Source of the DNA: Elephas maximus indicus
Lineage: Eukaryota; Chordata; Mammalia; Proboscidea; Elephantidae
Assembly: GCF_024166365.1 (NCBI RefSeq)
Contig: NC_064819.1
Location: 163,188,793 to 163,252,792, forward strand
Reading direction: 5' to 3'
DNA length: 64,000 nucleotides
In this document: positions 22,604-33,599 of the stretch, piece after piece
Layout of the letters: the number at the start of each line of letters is the position of its first letter
How positions within the stretch are numbered: position 1 is the first letter of the stretch
Notes under the pieces: model-generated
The model's input: only the letters and a program-made list of their open reading frames with translations
What the model was told of the DNA's origin: nothing
Databases searched by the model: none
Translations under genes and position numbers: made by a program

Positions 22604-23139
22604 GTGCCAGCCCCAGAAGATAAGTCTTTCTCTGTGGCTAGTCATACTGTTTAACAAAAGATAATACATTAAACATAGTGAGGATATCAAATTTGTATCG
22701 AGGTTGCGAGATTTTCATCATTTAAGTTTACCAACATCCCAAAGAGGAGTAGAGATGATTAAAAGCATCTTCACTGTATTTGCAGCCAATACATAGTAGA
22801 TGGTACTGGCTTGACAGTTTATACTTGAGGAATTTGCCTTTTCACCTATAATGAAGAAAACTAAATGTGTAGTCCATGTGTAGACTCTTCAAATGACAGA
22901 TCATAATCGTCCTTTTGCAGCCTTTATAATATCTGTTGTCAGGATTTTCTGAGAGACTCCTAACAGGGTCTTGACAAAATGCCACATGTAAGTACTTCCA
23001 CTACAGCTGATTCGTAAGTGCCTTTGGAGTTGCATTACAAACCCAGTAATCCCTGATGTTCGGTGGTAAGATCTGCCAAGTTTCAGCTGGAATTGCCTAT
23101 TAGCCAACTGAATTCCCGTGAGCCCTAAAGTCTGAAAGT
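22604..23139. other. spacer, nothing recognised
   Basis: No repeat or gene assigned. Frame 22901-23170 minus has no domain I know. Confidence 0.35.
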
Positions 23140-23420
23140 GAATTTCATCCAGGGCTTCAAACCGGTTCAAACTGGTTCAGTCAGGGCCAATGAAGCAAAA
23201 AGAGAGCAGATCCGAATTTTTAAAATTTGGGTGAACCGAAACCATAATCGGAATGGGAAAAAATTATGGGTCAGAGCTCTGGAGGGCAACACTCGGAAGA
23301 GGTGTAGTGAGCGCTTTCTGGAGCCTTTTGTGGGAGATTGGATTATCTGCAAGACCGAGAAGAGCGACACACCGTCGGCCGCCATCTTGGAGCGGCCACT
23401 ATTTCTGACTGCACAAAATC
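23140..23420. promoter_or_regulatory. CpG-rich segment with a YY1-type motif
   Basis: About 14 CpGs occur in roughly 330 bases (23101-23430), far above the neighbouring sequence. At 23377-23390 lies 'ggccgccatcttgg', a near-ideal YY1 site of the kind found just downstream of transcription starts in some housekeeping and retroelement promoters. 'ggttcaaactggttca' at 23164 is a short direct repeat. The 117-codon plus frame at 23138-23491 is not recognised. It could be a small promoter, or the 5' end or LTR of an unassigned retroelement. Confidence 0.35.
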
Positions 23421-23924
23421 CGACAGGACATCAAGTATGTGGGCTTGGTTACCTGCAGGGCAGTTTTGTGGGGGAGGGAATGGACATCTGAGGCCAGAGC
23501 AGAATTACTCTGGACAGTGGTGGGTGGTGGACTGACTCATCCCTTCCACCAGCTCTCCTGCACCCCCGCCCCGCCTCCTGCAGACCTCACTGTCTAAGTA
23601 AATGAGAAGAGGTGCTCACGTGGGGAGACAAGAGCTACTCAGCCCGTTTATGCTTGAAGGGGCAGGGGGAAGGAGAAGCTGTGAGCTCTAGTTGTGTCAT
23701 GTAGCATTTCACTCTATCCTAATAGTTGTTTTTCTAAAAAGTCCAATACACATTTCTATTTTCCTTTCTACTTCTAAGATTTCCTTTCAGTGCAGTCTTA
23801 CTTGTCCCACAGCTTCATAGAATACTTTTACATTCTCTCACAGTCTTCCTTCTACAGTCCGGCTTCCTAATTTGGAGTTGCCTTTGCACACTTGCCTTTG
23901 ACTTTTCTTCTAGCCCACTCTCCA
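23421..23924. other. spacer, nothing recognised
   Basis: GC-richer at first ('ctcctgcacccccgccccgc' near 23560), then ordinary. No gene identified. Confidence 0.35.
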
Positions 23925-24270
23925 CCGTTTACTAAAGACCTAGGAAAAGTTACTTAACCCCTTTGAGCCTCAGTTTCCTCAACTGTTAAAAAAAAAAATT
24001 GCTGTGGAGTCAATTCTGACTCATAGTGACCCTATAGGACAGGGTAGAACTGATCCATAGGGTTTCCAAGGAGCCCCTGGTGGATTCAAACTGCGGACCT
24101 TTTGGTTAACAAACATAGCTCTTAACCACTATGCCACCAGGGTTTTTTGACTGTAAAAGTATGTTAACAATAGCTACTTTGCAAGGTTGTGCAGATAGTT
24201 TAATGATACAGAAAAATAGCATGGTGCCCGGCTCCTATTTGGTGCTCAGTAAATAGTAATTGGGAATAAT
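23925..24270 (-). mobile_element. MIR SINE, antisense, split by an AfroSINE
   Basis: 'ctttgagcctcagtttcctc' before the insert and 'aatagctactttgcaaggtt' plus 'ttggtgctcagtaaatagta' after it are adjoining antisense MIR segments. Confidence 0.7.
23989..24148 (-). mobile_element. AfroSINE, short form, antisense, inserted in MIR
   Basis: A-rich end, 'gaccctataggacagggtag', the short junction 'tttccaaggagcccctggtg' and head 'actatgccaccagggttttt'. Flanks 'aactgttaaaa' and 'gactgtaaaag' are plausible target duplications. Confidence 0.92.
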
Positions 24271-25472
24271 GGTGAGGATGAAGAGAAGAGGGCAGGAAAG
24301 TGGGGCAGGGTGGGGGGGAGGGGATGAGAAGGGGAATGAGGAAGTAAGGTATAGCTATAAAGTTTGCATTAACAAAAATCATAAGTGACACGGGTAACAG
24401 TATATGCTGTGTGTGATGAACGTACCATGTCTTGGTTGGCTTTTGGAAATATTATGCAAAAGGATGAGAAGCCATCCTTTAGGGAGGGAGCCATAAAGCT
24501 CATCTGGCAGCCTTGCCTGGGGCATGTCACTGTCACCACAGCAGCCTTCTAGAATTCCAGAGTACCTAGTGAAGCAGTTTTTAAAAGCATTGCTGCTTTG
24601 TGCTGCCCTAAAGTCATTTTTTTATTGTATTTTATTTTATTTTTTTGCTCTTGGGGAGAAATGGATGCATGAAAAAATAAAACATAGATTGATTCAAAAA
24701 ATCATTGCTCTGCACACAATGTTGTATTCTTTTTTGTGGGATTGGAGGACATTGATCAGATTTTACAATTTCATTAAAAACATGCCATTGGTTTTTACAA
24801 AAAAAGAAATAAATCTTTAAAAGAGATGATTGCTTAATTAATCATAGGATAAAAAGAGATTGATGCTAAGAGCTGTTTTACAGATTAAGAAAAGTAGAGC
24901 TGGGACTGGCTGGCTCCGAGAACTAGAGTTATTTGCTCTCAGTTGAAGCATTTACCCAGATAAGCTAATTCTCCCTTTTGGTGGTATTCCACTCTATCTA
25001 GGTGAACAGAGGTCAATTTACCGTGACTATTTAGTAAGGTGAGTTACTATGTAAAGCCTCACGCTTCTTAGTCACTGACTCAACTGTCTTCTTGATGAAA
25101 TTATACTTTCAATTTTCATACTGCCTAAGGGATTTAGTTAGCCCACACTCTCTGTGTGCTAAACTGACATCATGAACTTTTCTTCTTCTTGTAAATGATA
25201 AAAACTGAGGCACAAACATAAAATGCAATTACATTGTCTATGTTTCTGTGTATGTGTTTTTCCAACACACACTCTAATTCTAAATATCCTCTCTCAAACC
25301 AACTGTAAATGCAGTTATTTTTCATCTGACCTTAACCACTGGAGTTAGGTCAAATCTCAAAAGCTAAAGGGCACAGTCCTCCAGACTGCCAAGTCTGCCC
25401 AAGACTTCAGATGCCAGTCTCAAGTTCAAGAGTCCCCAGGAAACATATGTTGCCTACAAATTCGGGGAATCT
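24271..25472. other. spacer, nothing recognised
   Basis: A purine-rich stretch at 24270-24350, then AT-rich single-copy-looking DNA. Frames are short and without domains. Confidence 0.35.
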
Positions 25473-25486
25473 ATGGAATCCTAGAG

Positions 25487-25698
25487 GAGTCTGTGGATGG
25501 CACAAATGGTTAAGCGCTCAACTACTAGCTGAAATGTTGGTGGTTCAAACCTACTCAGAGGTGTCTTGGAAAACAGGCCTGGTGATCTGCTTCTGAAAGT
25601 ACACAGCCTTCCTTGAAAGCCCTATGAAGAAGTTCAACTCTGTACACGTGGGGTTTCCATGAGTCGGAATCAGTGTGAAAGCAACTAACAACAACAAC
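25487..25698 (+). mobile_element. AfroSINE type D, sense, clear target duplications
   Basis: 'gagtctgtggatggcacaaa' head, 'ggcctggtgatctgcttctg' middle, 'cgtggggtttccatgagtcg' tail, ending in an AAC repeat. Flanks 'atggaatcctagag' (25473-25486) and 'atggagtcctagag' (25699-25712) match 13 of 14. Confidence 0.95.
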
Positions 25699-25779
25699 AT
25701 GGAGTCCTAGAGAATTTCTCAATGGGCTTTTAGAAGATATAAGTCTGTGAATTATAGAAATATTAAGTGGCTATAACCC

Positions 25780-25936
25780 CCCCCAAAAAAAACCCAGTGC
25801 CCTCAAGTCTTTTCCGACTCATAGTGACCCTATAGGACAGAGTAGAACTGCCCCATAGAGTTTCCAAGGAGCACCTGGCGGATTCAAACTGCCGACCCTT
25901 TGGTTAGCAGCACTTAACCACTACGCCACCAGGTTA
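25780..25936 (-). mobile_element. AfroSINE, short form, antisense, clear target duplications
   Basis: 'gaccctataggacagagtag', 'gagtttccaaggagcacctg' and 'actacgccaccagg'. 'aagtggctata' occurs exactly at 25765-25775 and 25937-25947. Confidence 0.95.
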
Positions 25937-25947
25937 AAGTGGCTATA

Positions 25948-27039
25948 TGTAAGGATATTTGGGCAGGAATAGACCCACAGCTTTCATCAAATTCCCCAGC
26001 TGTTGGTGACACCTAAAAGATTAAGAACCTAAACTAAACTCTTCAAGGGTTGGTCTAATTCTGAGTATGGCATCCATTTAATATCAAGGAGATATGTAAT
26101 TTATATATCCACAAATCAGAAATATTTTCAGGGGCTCTGACACCAATATTGACAGAAGAGAGAGATTTAACACTTGGTTCCTCAAGGTCAGCTTTGTGGC
26201 TATTGTTAAAAAGATGCACACCGAGCTATTTCTTCCTCATAGATTAACAAAGTCAAGAATTATTGAATCACAAAAATTATTCTTCTTCCATTAACTTATG
26301 TACTCATGCTAGGGCTCAGCACCACATATTTTGTAATGTTGATATAATCAATAATTTGACTTAATATTTCTGGAGTAAGCTGTGAAGGATAAAAAGAAAT
26401 GTAAGACACACTGCTTGACTCCTAATGTTACAGACAAGTACATTAAGGGTTAAATAACAATATCTGTTCTGTGTTCTGTATAAAATGTGCAACCAAAAAT
26501 ATTATACAATTAATTAATAACTGGCTACATTGCAAGTTTATCCATTGGGGTAGTTCACATGGTCAATGCAGAAACGAAATTCACATAGAGCTAAAAATAA
26601 CCCCTGAAATTCCCTTAAATCACTTGTAAAGGAGAATCAAACTATTCTCAGTTAGCACAGTATACTCATGTATTTCTACACTGAGGGAACTAATTTGCTC
26701 TTTCTACATTCAAGCACTAGATAAAATTATTGGTTTGTAATGAAGGGTAATGTATGATAAAAAGTTTGTACTTTTAGAAACTAAAACTTCACTCATCTTT
26801 ATAAAAAGCTCATGATGTGAGAGATTAGCAGAAATTGAGACTAGCTGAGGGCACAATAGAACCCCTTGTCCTGTCTTCCACTTATGCCAGGGCAAATGCT
26901 CAATGTGTGAAATGATGGAATGGCAGGCAGAATTGCTCACACTAATTAATTTACCTTTCTTGTATTTTCTCTCACAATTTTGTGTTAAAACATTCTTCAC
27001 AGAGCCCTGAACTGAATTCCAGTACAGTCATCAGCATTC
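25948..27039. other. spacer, nothing recognised
   Basis: AT-rich single-copy-looking DNA. Frame 26710-27000 minus is not recognised. Confidence 0.35.
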
Positions 27040-28105
27040 TATAAGAATTGAGAGAAAGGAAGAATCCCTGTGAACTGATATGGCATGGGTAGTATTCTAG
27101 GAAGGGGTTCTGAGTAGGGTCCTGAAAAATTTAGGAGGCAGGAAGAAGCAGAGGAGTCCAGTTAACACAGGGAGCAAGGCATATAAACATCTCAATGATA
27201 ATTAGGAAAATGAACATCCCGTGGAAAAAATAAAAACAATTGAAAATAGCCCTGGATTTTACGGAGCCGGAAGGGAAGCCATTGGAAGGTTCTGAACAGA
27301 GGAGAGACATGATCTAACATATGTTTTAATAGGATCTCAATGACTGCTATAATGATAATAGACTAAAGAGGGCAAGGACATGTGTAGAAAGACCAGTTAG
27401 CAAACCAGCAAAAGATGATGGTGGCTTGAAACAAGTGTATAAATTCGGGTTTTAGATATTTTTTGAAGGTAGAATTGGTAGAATTTATTTATGACTTTTA
27501 TATGGGATGTGAGAAAAAGAGAGTCATCAAGGATGATTCCAAAATTTTTGGCTTGACCAACCAAAAGTATGCAGTTGCCGCATCTTGATACAGGGAAGAC
27601 TTTGAGAGGAGTGGGTTTTGAGGCGAAGATTAGAAATTTGGCTTAGAAAACATTAAATGTGAGATGTGAACTAGATATCTAATGCATGAATATATGTGTC
27701 TAGAGGTCAGGGACAAGGTTCAGATAGGAGGTGTGATTTTGAAAGGTATCAGTAGAGAAACAGTGTTTAAAGTGTAAGGTTGGATGAAATCACCTAAGGA
27801 GAGAAGAGAAAAGGAAAGAAGGGAAGGGAAAGGAATAGGAGGGAAGGAAGTGAAGAGAAGGAGAGAAAAAGAAAGGAATAAAGAAGAGGAAAGGAGAAGA
27901 GGAATTGACTTCTGGGACATGTGTCATATCAGGAGCTGGGTAGAGGAGAAGGCTGCAAATGAACAGCCAATGAGATAGAGAAGAATAGAAAGTGGTGTCC
28001 TGGACACCAAGTGAAAAAAGTGTTTGGAGAAAAGGGAGAAAACAACTGTGTCAAGTGCTACTGACAAGGCAACAGGGCAATAAGATGAGACCTGGTAACT
28101 GACCC
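27040..28105 (-). mobile_element. L2 LINE, antisense, large ORF2 fragment
   Basis: Antisense L2 hallmarks run in order: 'gggaagccattggaaggttc', 'gagagacatgatctaacata', 'gatgatggtggcttgaaaca', 'gagagtcatcaaggatgatt', 'gtggtgtcctggacaccaag' and 'aactgtgtcaagtgctactg'. The reverse-transcriptase frame is destroyed. A purine-only stretch (about 27787-27905) lies within it. Confidence 0.8.
27787..27905 (+). repeat. Polypurine (GA-rich) tract
   Basis: Almost uninterrupted A/G ('aggaaagaagggaagggaaa'). The open frames seen on both strands here result from composition, not coding. Confidence 0.9.
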
Positions 28106-28622
28106 TCATCATTTATGCATTCAATACCTGGACTACTGCCATAACCTTTTGACTGGTTTCACCTTAGTCTTGAACCTTTCTATTTCATCCTATACTCACC
28201 ATAGCTATTTATTTTAGAGCACTAATATGATCATGCCCTTCTGACCCCTACCCTGTGCAAGGCCCTTCAAGCTTTTCATTAGCTCCACATTTCTTCTAGA
28301 AATCTTACAGGACAAGTCAAAACTTTTGCACATAATACCCTACATAATCAGACTTTTGACTACCTTTCTAGCCACACCTTCCACAGCTCCCCCACATAAT
28401 GTTCCTTTCTTAAAATGCCAACTGTTTACACTACCTTACAACTATCCATGTAAGTTGTACAATTTACTTATCATATTGTGTACTAATTTATTTATCTACA
28501 AGTCTGTTTCTCCTATTAGTCTACCTGACAACCATGTCCTATTTATTTGTATATTAAAATTTCTTGATACACATAGAAGGGTTCTAAGGCCTCTTAATGA
28601 ATGAATGAATCAATCAATCAAC
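28106..28622 (+). mobile_element. L2 LINE 3' end, sense
   Basis: 'actaatatgatcatgccctt', 'aggcccttcaagcttttcat' and 'tatttgtatattaaaatttc' follow the L2 3' order. It terminates in an L2-style tail of AATG units then AATC units (28597-28621). Opposite in orientation to both neighbouring L2 blocks. Confidence 0.75.
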
Positions 28623-29160
28623 AAAGTCAATGGAAACAAAAATCCTCAGATGATCAGAATGACGTAAAAAAGGAGGTGATGCTTGAGCAGGTACTTGAAA
28701 GATGCTGGTGTTCATAGGTGGACAAGAGGAAACCAATATTTCCAGTAAGGGTTAGAGAAAACATAAAAGCTAAAGGCATGAATCGAACTCATATATTTTA
28801 CTATGACCAGAGCCAGAAATGTGTGCAAAAGCAAATTAGAGGGTAAAACCAGAAAGCTAAGTAGACGCTAGATCATAGAGGATCTCATATGTTAAATGAA
28901 TAAGATAAGAATATATCTTACAGGCAACAGAACACTACTAAAGACTTCTAAAGGGGAAAGTGCCATGATCAGATTTACATTTTAGAAATTGGCAACGAGG
29001 TAGAGGATGGTTAGAAGGAGGCAGTTCTGGCAGAAAGAATCCCAAAGAACAATCTATTGCAATAGTCTACCAGAGAGATAATGAAAACCTAGAATGTGTC
29101 ACCAGCAAGAGGGATAGACAGTTCTAAGAAAAGTTTATAGAGTATATTAAGAAAACTTAG

Positions 29161-29510
29161 GAGCCCAGGTGGCACAATGGTAACTGAAAGGCTGGCAATT
29201 TGAACCCACCAAGGGCTCCATGGTGGCATAGTGGTTAAGTGCCACAGCTGCTAACCAAGGGGTTGGCAGTTCAAATCCACCAGGCACTCTTTGGAAACTC
29301 TATGGGGCAGTTCTACTCTGTCCTATAGGGTCGCTATGAGTCGGAATCGACTCGACAGCACTAGGAGGGTTTTTAAGGGCTCCAAGGAAGAAAAGACTTG
29401 GATATCTGCTCCTGTAAAGATTACAGCCTAGAAAACCCTACAGGACAGTTCTATTCTGTCCTACAGGGTTGCTATGAGTCAGAATTGACTCGACAGCATG
29501 CAACAGCAAC
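29161..29510 (+). mobile_element. AfroSINE, long form, sense, split by a nested SINE
   Basis: The head half (29161-29220, 'gagcccaggtggcacaatgg') and the tail half (29385-29510, 'gatatctgctcctgtaaaga' to 'attgactcgacagcatgcaa') are one element. It is interrupted by the short-form copy at 29221-29374. Confidence 0.95.
29221..29374 (+). mobile_element. AfroSINE, short form, nested inside a long-form AfroSINE
   Basis: 'tggtggcatagtggttaagt' to 'cgactcgacagcactaggag'. The host sequence 'aagggctcca' is repeated exactly on both sides (29211-29220 and 29375-29384), the target duplication. The intact CpGs ('gggtcgctatgagtcggaat') suggest youth. Confidence 0.97.
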
Positions 29511-29649
29511 AATAATTGGGAGAGCTTAATAGCCATTTGGATAGGAAGAGTGAGGGAGAGAGAGGAAGAAAGATAATTTACGCATTTCTTACTTGGATAA
29601 CCAAGTAGAGAGTAGAATCATTAATTAAATGAGAATAAAAGACAAGTTG

Positions 29650-29789
29650 CAGCCCTGGTGGTGCAGTGGTTGGGAGCTCAGCTGCTAACCAAAAGGTCTA
29701 CAATTCGAATCCATCAGCCACTCATTAGAAACCGGATGGGCAGTTCTCCTCTGTGCTATAGGGTTGGAATCGACTCGAAGGCAACAGGT
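29650..29789 (+). mobile_element. AfroSINE, short form, sense, perfect 14-bp target duplication
   Basis: 'cagccctggtggtgcagtgg' to 'tcgactcgaaggcaacaggt', flanked by exact 'taaaagacaagttg' copies (29636-29649 and 29790-29803). Ten or so bases around 'cgctatgagt' are deleted from the tail. Confidence 0.97.
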
Positions 29790-30150
29790 TAAAAGACAAG
29801 TTGGGAGACAGGGGTGATGAGGGTAGGGGAAGTAGTTTGAGTAAGTTGAGATGGGAATTCCTGTAAGATATCTCAGTGATGATGCCCAGTAGCCATTAGG
29901 GATATGGATCTGAAATTCTGGACAAAGGTCTTGGCTAAAGATAAAGGTTGAGAGTCATTGGTAAACAAGTAGTAAAAGAAGGGAAGAAAGCTAAAGATAA
30001 AACACCTGCATTAGGGGAAGGCATAGAAAAAGAGAAGCCAGCAAGATGACACAAACAGCAGTCAGATAGGATATGGAGTGACGGGGGTTAGGGGAGCACA
30101 AAATTTCCAGGAAACAGCACCGACCAGCAGAGTCAAATGGTTCATAAAGA

Positions 30151-33100
30151 CTTTGGATGCTGAGGGGTATATAATGACTAGGAAGCCTGGCATACCTGGG
30201 GGTAGGAGAGAAAGCAAAATTATAAGGCATCAAATAATATAGGTAGAAAGTGTGCATGGCTATGTTAAGACATTAAAATTTAAAGGAAAGGGAGAATAGG
30301 CTGAGGGTCCTTGTCTCAAGGCAGGTAAGACTACTGTGGTCCTCTGCAGCATTTATACAGTATCATCTTTGTCTAAATACAGATATGTTGTTGGAATTAA
30401 ACAAGACTTAATCCCCACATAGTCCAGTTAGTGAAGATCTATTCCAAGGTCTGCAAAGTTCACCAGCAAGCCTGTGAGCCAGATAGCTCTCACTTACATG
30501 CTGTTACAGTCAAGGGAGAAAAAAAGGAGAAAGAAATATATAGCAATATTTTCTAAACATAGAACACTTTTTTTATTTGACTAAAACTCTATCCATCAAC
30601 AATTTTTTATCGAGTATTTCTGTATAACAAGTTTTATGCTTAGTGCTATTTTTCAAGTTAGCTACAGGATGTTCTTGCTAAAAGGACTGAGTTCCCAATG
30701 TATCGTGATTGCATTTCTGCTTCCTACTCCCATCGTTCTCTCTTTTACAATTTCAGTAGGTACCCAGGATGGTGAAAAGATGTATTAGAGAAAATGGTAC
30801 CTATGCATTGTGGCCTCAACACAGCTCTGTCCAGGGAGCTTTGTGTCAAGACTGAATTATGAATAAGGGGATGGTGTTCCTGCTTGTGCAATAGTTAAAC
30901 CTTCTGCTATGAGAACTACAATGAATCTGCTAATGGTCATTCCCACGCTGGCAGCCAAAATCCAGGGTTCCTGCCTGATGTTGTGAAAGACTTTGGTATC
31001 CTTATTTATGTGTGGACAACAAGGTGGAACAAAAGAGCTGGCTTCTCTAGGAGGTTTTATCACACGCAGAACTGTTATGTTCACTTGGAGGAAGTGACTC
31101 AATTTTTTGAGACCTTGGTTCCATCGTGTGGTAGTCACAACACTTATTTAGTTTTTTATTTCTGTTTAGCTGTTTTTACCAATACTTGATTACAGTTTGC
31201 TTCAAAATTATAAATTAGTAGGTGTGCATTTTCATCAGCATGAAATCTATGAATTGTTTCTGGGAAGCTTTTATTCAGGGTAACTTTCTTTTCAGGAATT
31301 ATATTAAAGCAGTGGTACTTCTTCAGGAGGGAAAAAGAAATCCGGTATCACAATGGACCATTTACAGACAACTATAGTAATGTTTTAACCTCAGAACTTT
31401 CAACAAGTTTGAAGGTTGCTTTATAGGGGAAATAATAAGGGCATTGATGCATTGATTACGTAAAGTAGACCAAGTGCGGGTGGCATTGTTTTTGGCACAG
31501 ACAGCTGCGTAGCTTCCTCTATCAACTAGCCTGAAAAACGAAGAAAAGGTTCAGGAAAGGAAGCGGAATTGCTCAGGGCCAAGCTCATGATTGACTACTG
31601 CTGTTCCTTGGAACCTCCAAGTTGTTTTCACAACAGATAATTTTGAACTCTTATTTTTAGCAATAGCTGCCAAATTCTGGGTGTCCTATAATGTTCTGCC
31701 CCCCTAATTAGTTTGGAAACCTGTAATTTTTTTAAGTTTAAGCCAGCCTATAAAGACTGCCAACTCATTTGAGCAGGAAAGTTGAAGAAATGGCTACATA
31801 TTATTACTTGCTCCCTTATTCAGTTTTGTCTTTGGATCAAATCATGACTTTAATACCAAAAAATAAAAAATTACAACACAGAGGGGATTCTTTTAAAACA
31901 GCTCGGAACTGGCTTTACTTCTTCAGACACAGCAATTTCATGTCTGAGCGGTCCTGTTGATGTTTAGAAATTGAGCTCAGACTCCCTGGCATGACCCTGG
32001 GAGGTCAGGCATACTTTAGATAAAATTTGCAAGGTCAGTGGAGAAAAAATGCTTCATAAGAGAACCATTATATTGCATTATTAATGGGATTTGGCATAGG
32101 AGCAGCCCCACTTACTGTTTGAGGGCATTTTTTGGACGTGTTTAACAAAAAATCTGGAAAAGAAAGAAATATGTGTGTACTGGAACAGTTAGCACCATGT
32201 TCAGGATTTGTCTGTGTGCTCAAGAGTTTATTAGGTAATAAGATCCTACACACATTTCCACTTGCAATATGAAAAGTGTCGAGACCGATCACGTTTCACT
32301 CATTGTCTCTGTGCATTCTCTGTATCATGTGGCTGTTTCACTGTTGTCTCCCCTGCTCTAATCAGTTGTCTTCTCTGCAAGTACAAAGTGGTGGGACGCA
32401 TTCAGGATGGCTGCAGATCATAGAGGAAGTGGCTTATACTGGCTACAGCTACCGCTTCCTGAAGGAATCAGGATGGTATTTATTTCTGTATTTTTTTCAC
32501 CACCTCTGCCCGAATGCATCTATTAAGAGGCTTTATATGATTTTAGAGCAAAACTGCTCAACTTTTTATAGCATCACCACAGTTTCTACTTTTCTCTGAA
32601 GCAGTTATCCTTCATGTGGGGGCTTCTGGGAAGATACAAAACCAGTTGCTAAGATTTGACTCTATCCTGGACAGAGAACGATTACAGGCTTTTGTGAAGT
32701 TGCTCTCATCCTTTCAATAAAATGCCTGAGCTATAAATTTACAAACTGTGTTTTCTTACGGTAATAGTGTAGAGCTTAATCTTTCCTAGTTATTGTTGGG
32801 TGCTGTATAGTAACTTCCAGCACATATGGCCCCTTCCAAGGTGGGTGTTGATCCTATCATAATGGTAGCTTGCAAGACATGTTCCCCCAGCCAAACATGC
32901 AAAAACAAACCTTATTACATATAAGATGTTACTCTGAACCAAAAAAGATGATGTGGACTTAGTGAAAGTTGTCCTACAATCTAAAAGATTTATTTTGTCA
33001 GAAAGAGTTCTTAATTTCCCATTACTCTGGATTTATCCATGTACTATTTTAATAATTCCTCTTCTAGCTGTAGACTTTGATGCCCTCATCACCAGCTCAC

Positions 33101-33169
33101 TTAGCCACAAGTCAGTCACTTCAACCCCTCTTTGACTTCTTCCAACTTATCTCCATATTCCTTGTAATT
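30151..33169. other. 3-kb SINE-free block
   Basis: No gene recognised. Part of 30570-30650 resembles a degraded L2 or MIR end. A 95-bp stretch at about 32380-32480 looks codon-like but lacks a convincing acceptor. Elsewhere AT-rich single-copy-looking sequence. Confidence 0.35.
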
Positions 33170-33287
33170 AAACCTATGGCATTGAGTAGAACTGCCCCAT
33201 AGGGTTTCCAAGAAGTGGTTGGTGGATTCAAACTGCCAACCTTTTGGTTAGCAGCCAAGCTCTTAACCACTGCGCCACCAGGGCTCC
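33170..33287 (-). mobile_element. AfroSINE, short form, antisense, tail truncated
   Basis: 'gagtagaactgccccatagg', 'ccaaccttttggttagcagc' and 'accactgcgccaccagggct'. The 'gactcatagcgacc' tail is missing. Confidence 0.93.
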
Positions 33288-33350
33288 TTCTTGTGACTAG
33301 GGACTCAAAGTATATTGCCCTCTTCCAGAATGGCCTGCCAGAGTTGAGCA

Positions 33351-33582
33351 AATACACTTTCTTCTGTATCCCATCACCTGCATTCCATGGACCCTTCAAT
33401 TGCCACCTCAAAGTTAAAGGATATCGTTTTGTGGATACCCAATCAGAAAGCCCAGAATTGGCTTGTAATACACTTTCTTCTGTATCCCATCACCTGCATT
33501 CCATGGACCCTTCAATTGCCACCTCAAAGTTAAAGGATATCGTTTTGTGGATACCCAATCAGAAAGCCCAGAATTGGCTTGT
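33351..33582. repeat. Exact tandem duplication, two 116-bp units
   Basis: 33351-33466 and 33467-33582 start 'aatacactttcttctgtatc' and end 'cccagaattggcttgt'. Reading base by base I find no difference. The unit contains no recognised repeat. The 150-codon frame across it (33215-33667) reads the two copies in different phases, since 116 is not a multiple of 3, and is not a gene. Confidence 0.97.
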
Positions 33583-33599
33583 AGGGGAGACTAATTCCC

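Larger units (their letters stand above)
28640..30150 (-). mobile_element. L2 LINE, antisense, interrupted by AfroSINEs
   Basis: 'agatcatagaggatctcata', 'agtgccatgatcagatttac', 'caatctattgcaatagtcta' and 'gaaattctggacaaaggtct' keep antisense L2 order across two SINE insertion sites (29161-29510, 29650-29789). No coding capacity remains. Confidence 0.75.

Noticed and set aside
23138-23491. 117-codon plus frame in the CpG-rich segment
   Set aside because: No recognisable domain. Open length can be explained by GC-richer composition; kept only as a regulatory candidate.
27720-27978. Lys/Glu/Arg-rich plus frame and Ser/Leu-rich minus frame
   Set aside because: Composition effect of the GA-rich stretch inside an antisense L2.
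32350-32485. Codon-like stretch (…SYRFLKESGW…) with nearby 'ttgtcttctctgcaag'
   Set aside because: The acceptor is weak (aag), there is no partner exon, and the slight PAS-like look of 'YRFLKESGW' is too short to support a call.
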